From positions 410,001 through 474,000 of the forward strand of contig JAODUP010000325.1 of the NCBI GenBank assembly GCA_025642065.1: a stretch of DNA of 64,000 bases, given 5' to 3'. Numbering within the stretch: the first letter of the stretch is position 1; each line of letters begins with the position of its first letter. Made by a program: the position numbers and the translations under genes. The notes beneath the pieces were generated by a model, which did not search any database, was not told the DNA's origin, and was given only the letters and a program-made list of their open reading frames with translations. This document shows, in pieces, positions 49,201 to 63,400 of the stretch. This DNA is from Paralvinella palmiformis. Taxonomy: Eukaryota > Annelida > Polychaeta > Terebellida > Alvinellidae.

Positions 49201-51423
49201 GTTATGACGAGGAGTAACGTCATGCCTCGACTAAACTCCCGTATATTGTCACCAGAAAATCAGCACGTAGACTTCACGGCTGACACGCGTAAGTAATATT
49301 GTTCATCTTGATTTCCCCCAGTTATCTCTGCATCGCTAATGGGTATATGTTTTAAGACAATACGATATGCTGTATTAATAATACGTATGAAAGTTTTACA
49401 TTAACATACACAGTCTAAATGATCATTTGGTGTAAGGTGTTTAACAAACATTAGAATATTTCTATAATAGATCTTGGTATGAGAGTCATTAATGTGATGT
49501 TAATTAGTAGAAGATATATCTTGTCAGAATTAGCTTGTGATGTTCTGTCACGTGTACTTCATTAATTATCAAATACTTTTCATTTTGAAATTTATTATTC
49601 TAAGCAAGGACAAGGGGGTGTAATAATCCTGCCAGATATGCTAGCTTAGAACTGTTGTTGTCATTATTACTATTATTATTGTTGTTGTTATTATTATTAC
49701 TACAACATGTGATGAGATTTTGTTTCTTCAAAAGCCATCTCTGTAATTTTATGTCTTCGACATAAATCCAATGTTGGTCCAGGATTTAGAATTAGTCCAC
49801 CTTATCTTTTGACATGTCACTGGAGGAGACTAATAAGTGACAACTTTAAATGACCTTTATGCACCAATGTCTCAATAAGCACCACTCACTCACTCACTCA
49901 CTCACTCACTCACTCACTCACTCACTCACTCACTCACTCACTCACTCACTCACTCTCACTCACTCACTCACTCACTCACTCACTCACTCACTCACTCACC
50001 ACTCACCACTCACTCACTCACTCACTCACTCACTTGTACTTAACCAAATCTATTATTTCTTTTAGCACCAAGTTTGTATCAGAACAAGGAAGCTTTTACA
50101 TCATTGTTACCTGAACAGATGGCCTCCGTCTTATTTGGAAACATGAAGTACCTGACAAAGAGTGGTACGAATTTGTTGTATTAGTATGGTATCGATATTT
50201 GTGATGTTTGTAACTATAAGCCATTCTAATAAAAGCCACCCTGATTTTTCGACATGAATCTGTTTCATGATGAATGCCACTAAATTTATATATTGCGCAA
50301 TAACACTTTTAAGATTTAGTTACTTATTAATACCAAACAGTAAACTATTTTGTAAAAAGTAACACTATTAGAAATGAAACAAGTTGTTGTAATAGTAGTT
50401 GTAGGAATTAGTACAGTGGAAATGTGTTAGGAGCAACAGTAGTAGTAGTAGTAGTAGTTATAGTAATAGTGGTTGTTTGAAACGTGGTATAATACATGAA
50501 GCTTTATGAAACAGATTATACTTTATTACATGTTTTATATCATTTACACATCTCGGTTTTTAAGATTTTATTAACCAGATATAATTTTTTCAGATGAGGA
50601 TCATGTTGTACATTCTGTTACTAATTGGGTTGTGGGGGACTTCAATACCCCTAAAGGTCGCCGTTTATTACATGCAGCAATAAAACACTTGGTAAGATCA
50701 CAAGTATTACTCTAATGAGTATAAACTCACATTCTATTTGTATATTTATTGTTAATATTATAAAGCATCTGATATTATTTGTATCTGACAAGCAAGTGAT
50801 AAGTTAATATAATGTAATGTTATATACATTAAAGATTCCCCCAAACTATTCTCTGCTCTACTGAATTTACGCCTTAAAGTTCACAGAACTTTGATTACAC
50901 ATTAAGGTCTTATAATAATAATAATAATAATAATTGTGCAAATAATAATAATAATAAATGAAATAATTTATTTCACTGATATGACATGCCTTTTTAGATA
51001 TGCTCAATTTGCAGCTGAATACAATTGTAACTGGTTCCCATTTCATTTCGATAGCACCATGGCCAGGACTCTAGGATAGGAGTGATTCACAATCCGAGCC
51101 AACTGCCAGAATCCGAGAACAAAGATGATTTTTTCATACCTCATGCCATACAGTGTGCCCTGGAGACACTTAGTGTGACGATGGCAAAAAGCTTCATCAT
51201 CAAGTTACTGAAAGAGGAGAACATTTTGGCATTGAAGAATGGGGAGAAGACGCTGGAGGATCTCGCTGTATATGTAAGTCACTATGCTGGTACATGGGTT
51301 GTCATAGTTTGCTGCTGCTGATGCTGGTGATGAAAAATGTGATAAGAATGTGACCACTGAATTGTTGGTCGATGATAATGCTAAGAATTTCTGTTGCTTT
51401 TGTTATTCTTTAACAATGTCAGT

Positions 51424-51461
<38 letters not shown>

Positions 51462-54400
51462 CAGACAAAAGGCCATGTAATGTTATTTACTGTCAGTTTT
51501 GTGATTGATTGATTACAAGTTTGAATGAGAGATTCGTACTAAACTATGGTCTTAATTATAGTCACAACTGGGTATCTGAAGTCTTAATTTATGGACAGAT
51601 ATTACACCTATCCAGGCAGATCACCACCTGTTATCCGAAATGAAATAATTATTTCCAACAACTTCTTTACTAATATAAATGTATACTGAATAAGATCTTA
51701 CTATAAGATTTACATGTTTCATTAAATATTAGGTATTTTAGCACATTTGAATGCATGACAAATATTATCAATTGATTGTATTTGTCTTCACAATTACATT
51801 ATCAACTGACATGTTTTTGACATGTCCATCATGATGGAACTGTTTGCCGACCTACTAATTTCACTTGACTATATAGACTTATATACCTTTCACTGCGTAT
51901 TTATATTCACAGGTATTAACATTCACAGTGATCAAGTGATCTAAAAAGTGCAAATATTATTATTACCAGATGAAAGATAATACATCAACGATATATCCAG
52001 CTGCAGTGCGATATTTAGATTTAGGCTTCTACACAGCTGTTATAACACAGTCAGCTATTGTTCATTATACTAACCTTGGATTATGTTCTAAGATTGTTTG
52101 TTCATTGTGTATTTATATCCATTTTACTCTTTCAGGGTATGGACTTTAATGCCTATGAGAACACACGACAGACATCGTCATTGACATATCAGTTTATACA
52201 CAGATTATTTGTGGAGAAGGCACTCAAATTCCAGCCCGGCCAAAGAGGTGTTTTGTGTAATGGAAAGGTTAGTTGTTGAAAATGTTATTGTATTTAAATT
52301 CTTCTTCTTATTATTATTATTATACAATATTGTATGTAAAGACACCTGTTACGTCTGTATTATATTATTGTTAGGCACCTAAAGGCAATACTTCTACAGG
52401 TTACAGTAAATTCTTGTTAAGTTTAATGTTAACAGGCTTACACAAATACATGTGACTAACCATTAGATTGATATATTTGTTAGTATGGATGTTTATAGGA
52501 CTCTAGTCATACGTACACAGATAGTGAGATAACAGGGCTTTCATTATGTAAATTTTGCGTATTGTAGTACTACAGAGAAGATCTGTTATTACTGACCGAT
52601 ATATATACAGGAAATCAACCTTCTGATACACTATTGTCCATGATAGATTTAGTTCCATTTTAAATGATTCTTTTATCAGCATGTCTGTAATAAGTAAACA
52701 TCAAATAGTCAATGAATTCAGTGCCATTTCATGTCATTGCATATGGTCATTGAACAAGATGGGGGCTACAATTCTAGAATCGCACCTTCATTTAGCCCAC
52801 ACTGCTCAACTTACCAAGAGATATTAAAGGGACTGTCCACCCTCAGAAAATATTTTTTAAATATGTAGTGCTTACAACAGTAACCAAAAATTCCACAATA
52901 ATAATCACAAAATATACCTGATATCATAGATATAGGGAAATAATCCAAATTACTGGAGGGCCGCCATTACAGCTGCACCAGAAGCCAGATTCGAAGGCGG
53001 GAAGGAGAAAACTGAAATGCTTTGATGTCACATCGGCGCTCTCTAGACTGACGCAGATTATAGTTTCTCTTGAGCATTAATATCTGAGCCATTTTGAATC
53101 ATCTTCCTCTTGTCAGGTTCCTTCTGGTGGTTGTGTTATGTTCTTGAATAATTCTTTGCTCATACTTGTTTACATGCTTTTGTATGGGCTCTACAGACTT
53201 GGGGTCAAATGGATGCGTTGAAGTGAGTTAACATTCAGGAGCTTCCGGTCTCTATCTAGCTTCAAAATGGCAGCGCCCAGGGGCCATTAAAAGTCAATTA
53301 ATCAGCACTTTGAACTGGATTATTTAATATGTGGGTGATCGTTTACACATTTTGACATTATTTATGATATTTGTGAATATAGCTGTATTAGTTCTCAAAA
53401 TGTTTTCTATGGGTGGACTATCCCTTTAAAGATCTGTCAACTATTTCCGTTAAACAGACATCTATGTTGGACTTTTTTCAGTGAGATTTATTTAATTGGA
53501 TTTTCTTGCATTTTTGGGGGAATTAAAATTATTTGTCAATTATATGAAATGTAAAATTTTTTACTTCTCTGTATTGGTAGTATGTGTCAGATTTGTTGAT
53601 AAAAGTTAAATACTCCATGAGATTATAACAACAACTACAGTGACATTGTGGTTCCTATTGATGTGGTGTAATATTTTTGCTACACATACATTATTTTCAT
53701 TTTAATATACTTTATACGATTTTAAAATATATTATGAAATATCTAATGTATAAATTTATCAGTATATTTAATGAAGAGAAAAATTCAGTGTTTTGACCAT
53801 ATATTAGTTTGATTTACTCACACTACTATTAATAAGCCTTGCATTCAAGTCCATATGTGATGATTCGACATTCCGACATTCACTTTAATGAGACATGCCT
53901 TTGTTACATCTTGTATAAGATTATTGTAACTCTCTGTTATATGGCATATCTGATTATAACATTAATCACTTACAGGGAATTCAGAATAGTGCAGCTCGCA
54001 TAGTAACAAATACTAGGAAATATGATCATATCACCCTATTTCTTCAAAAACTACATTGGCTACCTATTAGACAGGTGTATCCATTTCAAGATTTTATTAA
54101 TAACTTATAAATCTAAAAATGTTATGGCGCCAGAATACCTGTGTGAACTGGTGTCCAGTAGAAAGTCATCCTGAAAACTCAGGTCATCTGGTCAGATACT
54201 ATTGCAGGTGCCAGTGTCTCAGCTCAAGTCATATGGTGATTGTGTGTTTAGTGTGGAAAAGGTTGTCGACAGATATTAGAAATGCATGGTCTCTTGAATT
54301 TTTTTAATCTGTTCTAAAACCACACCTGTTCAACGTTGCTTTCACAGATAAATAATAATTACCTGTATATTTATTGACATATTATTTGGGGTATTATTAT

Positions 54401-57400
54401 ATTACATATTATTTGTACAGTGCCTTTGAATGGCTCCTGCTAGTAAGGGTGCTTTATTAAATATACATTATTATTATAACAAACCTTGTTGGAATAATGG
54501 ATTTTCTCTGCATTTGTGTGCCATGGAACAGACATTCATTCAGATAGCCAAAAGGGCAGATGTTGCTGGTGACTCAGTGATGTCATGTAATCTTGATGTT
54601 TCCTTGTCTGGACCAGTGCATTTTCATGCAATGCAGTCTCAGACATGCCTTCACATTGCATGAAACTGTGTATTTCCTCAGGTATTAGGCCCACTGAAGA
54701 CCAATGAAGAGTTTATACAAGAAGACTTTGACTTGTTGGACAAATACACACATAGTACATCATCTGGTAAAGTGGCAGAGAAGGTTGAAGCATTTGGTCT
54801 TCTTGGTAACAAGTACGATATTCCTTAGTATTATTGTAAGGATGGTATCGCATTGTGTCTAAACTATATTGATTCATTTAATTATTGATTTCAAGGAAGA
54901 ATCTTTCTTAGAATGTCACATACAATTGTAACCAATTGTATTGCAGTGATCTGTTCTCTCTCTCCCTCTGAACCTTTCTGTATTTCTTTTGATCTGTGTG
55001 TGTGTGTTTGTGTGTGCGATACTTGTATCCCATTCTTGTTAGTAGTATTTACATTGTGTTTTATTCGGTGAATCTCACAACATAACTAATCTCTGTTTTT
55101 CCTTTACAGGGCCAGTAATCTAATTATGAGATCTTTATCGTTATTGATGTCAGTCAGTCAGCGAGAAAGTCGTAAAGATATACCTTTTAAGAAGGATGAA
55201 CATAGCGTCATCAAGGTGGCGCCACCAGACGACTTGGAGCCAGCTTACCAAATAGTAGCCATCATGGATCCTATTAGTCGAGCAGCACAAAAATATACAC
55301 CTATACTGATGGTATATATGGTTTGAGTTGATATATATATTTTGGTTTTATGAGTGGGAAATATATTTTTCATTGAATCACATTGTTTTTCTTTTTTTCC
55401 ACCTGTTTAAAACAAATAAAATTAGGTATTTAGTTGCAGCTAATCAGTCAGTTGCGATCTTTTTCTTGATTGAAGTGTTACTTACTGATGAATCATCCAG
55501 ACATAACAACCCATTTATGTTTATGGTTTATCGATGGTTAGATTTATGGAAGCATAGTTTTGATCGCTTTATAAATATAGGTTTTTGTGGCTGTATAAGT
55601 TAATTTTCTGCACCATTGGTACACAAGTCATTTTAAGAAGTTTGGTATTATGTGAGGATTAACTTAGCTTATCACTGAAGTCTAGTCCCATTTTATTTTC
55701 AGTACGTTTTGATAGCAATGTAATATTTCATTTAATATTTATATTTACAAATATTGGAAGACATCAATTCAAAACCACTTACACCCTAATGATCTGTGAT
55801 GTACTCACTGGTTGATTCAATCATAAATGTGTATCATGGAGAATGAAATGAATTACGTTGATAATTTCAACTGGAACAAGTATTGTTGTGGGAGAGATTG
55901 ATGGTGGTCTTGGGACTTTACAGTTCTTTGAAAATTACCTGAATTTTCCATTTTGTAAAATGGTGCCTTTTTGTTTGTTCTAATTGTTGTTGTTGTTTTA
56001 ATTTTATTATTATTGTTGTCGTTTCAGGTATTACAAGAAGTGGTCAATGTGGAAATAAAGATATTCTTTAACTGTAAAGAGAAGCTTTCTGAGATGCCAT
56101 TAAACAGGTATTTGTTGTCAGTAGGTCGGTATTTCCATTGCTTGTTTCAGTTTCTCCTCCCAGATTTGATAGACTGTTCGGTTTGTAATGCAGACACATA
56201 ATATAGAAATGTTTTCTTTATAGTTGATTTTCATGCTGAATTAGTTAATTATAATATGTTTCTTAAATGCATCTACCTTATGTGAATGTTTTTATGGTAA
56301 AAGGGTTATTTTGTTCTTTGTTTTTTATCCAGTTTTTATAGATTTGTTCTGGAGCCAGAGTTATCTTTTGCTGTAGATAGCAATCTTGCTACAGGTCCTG
56401 TGGCATATTTCCAGGTAATGAAACACGTTAAGAACGTGAATTTGTATATCCTAACTAAGGCTAGACCTAACGATTTATTGGTTTGATAGAAGTGGTGGCT
56501 ATTATGACGACGACGATGATGATGATGATATAGTAAAGTTAAACCTTTCTGTGCTAGATGGAATGGCTCAGTTGCCAGATCTGGATAAACATTCACTGGG
56601 CGTGCTGTCCCGACTTCCAGGGAGGTCAACCACTGGCACTTCACCTCCCAGATCTATCCAGACACCGATACATACGTGTAGAAAAGAAATCCCACTTTTC
56701 CTAAACCAATATCAACCCGACATGCCTAACATTGTACCTGTAAACTCGGCAATTTTATCATGAACATTTTTAAACATCGACAAAAGTAATTTAGAAAAGC
56801 ATGACAAGATAAATGATTCGGACCAGCCGTCATTCGCTGTGATGAGTCGTGATAAATGGCATTGGCAGACATACACGTGTGTGTGGGATCACGTCTGTTA
56901 TCTTCGCTGCTCAATGTTGACCAGCAGGGAAAACTTACCAGTATAAATGCAAATGATGTCTGAATATATATTTTATTCTAAACTGCCTCTGACAGCCTCC
57001 AAGTGACATCTGGTTTGATAGATCAGCAACACTGAAAACGCCTTGTAATAATCCGCCAGTTACTCGCAATTATTAAAACTTGTTTGCGATTGACTCTTGT
57101 TTTTGGATCTAATAGAAAATGTATTTCCTTTTGTTTTAAGTGGATGTCATTGATGTTAATAACTGTAAATAAACTCAGTTGTCCGCCATCTCTGGGATCT
57201 CCCATATATACTTTTCATTATAAACACGGCCACAGGAATATTCTTAGCAAAACTTTGGTTTTCAGACTCATTTTTTTCCATATATGTGGAGCCAATCTGG
57301 TGAGAATAAAGGCAGATATCTGCCTATATATTCCGTACTAGATCTAAGTGGCCATAATACATCAACGATATATCCAGCTGCAGTGAGCTCCGGTGGCCTA

Positions 57401-60400
57401 GTGGTTTAGCACCCGGCACTTGGTGCCAACGGTCGCAGGTTCGAACCCCGTAAGAGGTCGAAACTTTTCCAGGGATTAATTTCTCGGCTCACTACATCGT
57501 GGGTGGCTGACCACGTTAAATGGCGCTGCCGTCTCCACTGAATTATTTAAAATAAAGGGGGACGTTAAAAACCCCCTGAGGACGTAAAACACTCTGGCAG
57601 TGACCACCCTCGGGGTATTTCGGCTCCATCTTTCCGTACTGCTCCCCTGTGAGTGGTGGGGGAGGAGGTTTCTCAACCACTCGAACATAGAGGCTGTGCT
57701 GATTAAGCGACAGCCTGGGGATTCTCCCCGAACAACAAAACCAGTGGCCATAAAAGATCAATCATCATCATCATCCATGCTAGATCTAAATCGTAAGATT
57801 TGTATGTTATTTTCAAAGTCTTTCGTTGGCTAATCTCACCGGATATTGCAAAAACAGTGCTGCACGAAGCGAACAGTTGGAAAAACTACCTAACTGGCAA
57901 CTGGTCCATTGTTTGATTTAGGCCGTATTCGGGTTAATCCACATGGAAATAATTCAAAACAAGCGTGCAGCATGGAAGAAAAACCTTTGAGAATTTAATA
58001 TTGTTCTTGTTAAGGGAACTGAACAATAACAACCCAGTATGTTTCATATTATTGTGCTATATTAATATTAACGTGGGATAAAATATTACAGCCTCACACC
58101 ATTGAATATTAAGAAGAGATTTAATGATGTCAAATGAAATAGTGTTTCAATTGCTGCACGTGTTAAATATAAGTTTATATTGTATTTGCTGAAGATGTAC
58201 ATTTGTCTGAATCACGTAAAGGCTGAATTACCTGAAATAAATAGGGGTTCATTTGTAGTGTGTTCATTGTGTTTGTTTTAGAACATGCCAGAGACACCGT
58301 TGTTAACATTAGGTATGGACCCACCGGAGAGTTGGCTCGTTGAGGCTGTCAAAACACCATATGACTTGGATAACATATATCTGGAGGAGGTCGAGTCAGG
58401 TGTACCTGCTAACTTTGAGTTGGAGTATCTATTACTGGAAGGTACGTGTGAATCTTTGGTTTGTTTAGTGTTGAGGGGGAGGGGATGCTTTAATCTCAAA
58501 TCCAATAATTGGTGTGTGTGTGTGTGTGTAATTGTGTGTGTGTTAGGATATGTTTATGATTGTGCTGCCACATTGTGTTGACATCTTGATGCTTTGTTAA
58601 GAGTGTGCTCATAATTAACTGTCAGAGCTGATGTTATACTATTGTTATTTTCAGGTCATTGTTTTGACTCAGTCAGTGGACAGCCACCGAGAGGGCTACA
58701 GTTTATACTTGGTACTAACACAACACAAGATGTGGTAGATACTATTGTCATGGCTAATCTGGTAGGTTGTTGTTGGAAGGCAGTTTGGCTTGATGTTAAC
58801 TCAAACTAACACAAACAACACTGTATGTGAACACTTATACATGGGTGTATGCACACACACACACACACCACTTCTAATTTTATGTCCTTGTTTACAGGGA
58901 TACTTCCAGCTGAAGGCCACCCCTGGTGTGTGGAATTTGAGACTCAGGCCAGGAAGGTCACGAGATATTTATGAAATCACAGGGTAGGTGTCAGGTATTG
59001 TTATAGAAAGGTATATAATCGCTAGTGTATTCTGGCCATTCTGTGGATGTAGACATTCCAGTGTTGCAGTGATTAGAAGACTGCGCTGCAAACCTCCAGT
59101 TTGTGGGTTCAAATCCAACCTGTCTTTGTCCAGTTTGTTTCCCTAGGTAGACTATCCTCGGCCATATGTCCCACATGTAACCAGTGCCAAGACTAATCAA
59201 CTCAACTTGACTCATTCTGTGAATGTATATAATGTTATGCTATTTATATTTGATTATCAGTTACTTGATATATATTTTTTTTCCACATCCAAGTCTCTGC
59301 TCTGGTGTTGAATATTAGCTAGTTGTTGATTGATGACATGTCATAAAATAACAACAATCCTCCAAAATTACCAAAAATGGCTGAAAAGACTGAGGGCGGC
59401 ACGACCCTGTATAGACTAGTATAGGCCACACATGGAAGAGCCCCATGCAGCCACCGGGCTCCCGTGTACAGACAAATACCATTTTATTTAAAATGATGTT
59501 ATGTGATAGGAGGTGGGAAATACTCTTATTCAGGCCCGGAGTGTTAACTTATCAATTAAACTTATACCAACACAAACAAATACACACCAGTCCAACTCTT
59601 ATTGTGGACCGGGGCAGGGTGTTGACGGCACAGGTGGTCTCTGGGTATGCACTTTTTCGCGAGTGGTTCAAAGCTGTAGGGCTTGATATCCCCATTTTGT
59701 CTGTCAAATGGTCAGGACGCTTGTTTACAAGCTGTGGTACTATGTGATGTTTGGCAAAGATGACGTCACACAATAACCCGTAGAGAGTGTAGTACACACT
59801 AGCAATGGCTCGTGTAAGTTCGGAAATTTAGGATTTTGGGATCAGTTATTTATTATGTTATGTTTACTTTGAAATGTGAAATTTCTTTTTCCATCACCTT
59901 TCAGTAGTTCATTAAAATCTAGCTGATCTATTGATGTAATGTGGACAGTATTATTTCAAAGTTTTCAACCATTGGCTCTTGTATAATCAAGAAATTTGAA
60001 CTGAGCTCTGTTCAATGTATTAGGTGAATGTTTTAAAACAGAGAATGTGGGATTGACTTTTTTGTGAAGAACTCTCCACAGGGAACGTCGAGGATTTTCA
60101 ATGATTTATGTAAGACAGCAGCCTGATGACTTCAGGGAAATATGTTGTGAATCCTTGCATCTTCTCTCTCAATGAGCTACATGTTTTACCAGACTAGATG
60201 ACCATTTCCTGTTTATTGACCACTGTTTCGAATATACGAATGGAACATCTGAAATAAATGCTCGAATCGTTATGATAGAACCTTGTTGCCAAGTCGGACA
60301 ACCGACAGTAGCTTTTATATTGCCCGTTATCATGACTAGGCTCCCAGTGGCAATTGGACATGTGTTAATGTTGAACCCTGCAGTGTTAACTTTACAATTT

Positions 60401-63400
60401 TATTAGAATTAACTATATGCACCTTGTCCCTTTGTAATAGACCCCCCCCCCCCAGTTTGTGGACATATACTTTGGGTACCTATTATCACTCCCTGGGAGT
60501 ATACTACTTCAGGCTACCCATTGTGGACATATGACACATAGCAAGCTGCCTTCAATAAAGCACTTGTCTGTCAGGTTGGGTAGATAAGTTAACTAAAAAA
60601 AGATCAGTAAGCAATTAAAAGCTGTGTTAATGGGATGTTTACTTAAAAAGGCACCCCTCAACTATACATCTCAAATATAATAGACACCAATACTAAACAA
60701 ACAACCTCATCATTCATACAAACAGTTTGTCGTTTAGACTTATGTATTTTTATATATAATTTTAAGTACCAAAACAAATCACCCGTAATTATCTGTATCA
60801 ACTAGAATAGAGATAGTATTTGTAGAGTATGGTATGTTAGTCTATGATGAAGGTGTTAATGTGGTGTTTGCTTATGTGAAAAGTTTGTTCAATTATAGTA
60901 ATCTGTAGGTTTGACTAGAATTGTATTTCCTATGGTAGTTATGGACAATCTATGGTAATTATTTAATGAACACGTTTTTCCAGTTTCTTACACATTTGTC
61001 AGTTTGAATATTGTTACACATGTTTGAGCTGATTGTAGAACTAAATTAATTGATTACAAGTGTTACAATATTTTTTAGTCCACAATTATGTTCTTACACA
61101 GATTATGGTATTATAATAAATTTATATCCTGTGGATAAAAGAGGTATGTTTTAGCTTAATATTAGTAGTAATATAGTAATATAGTAATATAAATCTGATG
61201 TCTCTCTCTATCTCTCTTTCTCTCTCTCTATATATATATATATATATTTATATTGTAGCCATGAACTAACAGATTCTCCATCAAGCTCACCTAATGTTAT
61301 TGTTGTCATGGACAGCTTTAAGACGAAGGTCATTAAAATAAGGGTTAGTATTTTGTTAGTCTATACTGATGTACACAGACATGTGTGTATATAGTAATGG
61401 ATTTGTTTCTGTCTATTCAATTTTTATGACGGTGGTGTGGCCATCTTACAAATTTCACGATTGGTAGATTAATGTTTACAAATTGTTGACTTCAGAAAGA
61501 ACAAAAACTGTATTTTTTCTTTGCTATCTCACTGAAAGTTATTGTTATTATTCTATATTATTATCCTTGATGTTGTCTTGTTATTAATTGGTGCCATTGT
61601 TAGGTTCTGTTGCAGTAATCATTTATGGCCATGAGGATATCTTTTATTTTGTTGAATATTTTGTCACTTAGAGCACTCTAAATGGTTATTCATACTAAAG
61701 TTTAAGTGTTAATTATGCCTGGATGTCACTTCAAATATGGCTAAGTCTGCGGCCAAATATGTTTTTGGAAAATGTAGATTTTTAGAATAAATCTTCCATT
61801 TTTCAGGTTGGCAAAAAATCTGGAATGGAACTTCTAGACCTTCTGGAGGAGGATGAACCATCAAAGGGATTATGGGATTCAATATCTAGGTCGGTTTGTA
61901 TGATTCATCTACTGATTAACATAATGAGGGTGAAAATATGGATCCTGATCTGAAATGCCAAACTTTTCATTGTCATATTTCCATTCTAAGAATGTGTGAG
62001 CATATATGTATTTCTCATTGTTTAACAATGAAGAGCAAATTTTAACAATCTGCACACACACACACACACACACATACTGAAATATATATATATATATACA
62101 TATTTGTCTCCATAACAAATTACCTCAAGACCACAAAGTTTGTCCTCTTGCTAGCCTTAATTTGTTATTAGGATAATCTGAGATGATTGATCCAGTAATG
62201 GCTGGTGTGTGTGTGTGTGTGTGGGTGAGTAGCCAAACATGTACATGGACACTAATGTTAGTGTGTGTGATCTGGTTGTTGTTATAACCCATCATAATAA
62301 ACCATTCTTTTATTCCTATTTCAGTAAGTTTACCGGAGGTACATCAGGTGATGGTGTCATGGTTGATGATATTATCAACATCTTCTCTGTTGCTTCAGGA
62401 CATCTGTATGAGAGACTGCTCAGGTATGACAATATATAGGAGATAGTCTGGAGCAAGTGTATTAAATCTTATATTGACAGTTCTATGATGTCATCATCTA
62501 ATAATCCTTGGTAATACCTGAATAATATCTGTCATATTTAGCATCATGACTTGCAGTGTCATAAGAACTGATAGATACGTTGGTACAGTTGTGATGTTTT
62601 ATTAAATGTATAGTTATTAACATTTCCTTTGGTGTTGTATTATTATTATTATATTGGCTTATAGTATTTTGTCCGTAATTAATTTCCAAGCCTTCACCTT
62701 GTTATGTGGGAGTTTGTTTTTAACAAATCCATGATGAACTTTTCACCGAGGTGAAAGTTCACGGAATTCTTTTAAAAAGGGGTGTAACATCGGTCTTATT
62801 CTGCTAATATACAGACAGAGTTGTTATTTTTCTAATAATTATTTTACAGTGCAATCATCATGTTTGAGTGTGTGTGTGTGTGTGTGCATGTGTGCGCACA
62901 TCTACACATGTGTCTGTGAAATGACCTCTTGTATTAGTACAATCATGTTTATGATCAATTCAAAGGAAATTTCCTCAACCTTGTGTATTACCATGGAAAA
63001 ATCATCACAGAGAAAACATCATTTCACTCTGATACACACAATGCTCCCGTTTATATTAAAAATGGAGGGAAAAATTAACAACCAGCCGTTGTCCATTTAA
63101 AATCCAACACAGTTCAATTTGGGGCTCATCTTTTGATCGATTAATTGGCTTAGGAAATTAACAGTCTCACTCTGGCCTTACAATGTTTTGTGTTTTTTGG
63201 ACCAAAATACATTATTACAAAAGTTTCGAAAGTATCTTCAAAAAATAGCTGGCCAAAATGTCTGCCTACCACATAAATCTGCGAATAAATCTGTTTTGTG
63301 TATGAGTCAACAGAATCTGATTTTATCATTTCAGAATTATGATGGTTAGTGTAATGAAGCATACCAAGTCAAAAGTAAAGTTTTGGTTCCTTAAGAACTA

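Noticed and set aside
49850..50065. [14 protein letters not shown] protein before UGGT exon 20
   Set aside because: Pure translation of the (ACTC)n microsatellite.
54430..54663. Open frame between the LINE end and UGGT exon 24
   Set aside because: It overlaps the LINE 3' end and intron; no splice junction connects it and no family is recognised.
57412..57455. Genuine tRNA genes at the A-box/B-box pairs (also at 22359, 38871, 44250)
   Set aside because: The boxes belong to longer repeated units with SINE bodies, tails and target duplications; no complete cloverleaf was seen.
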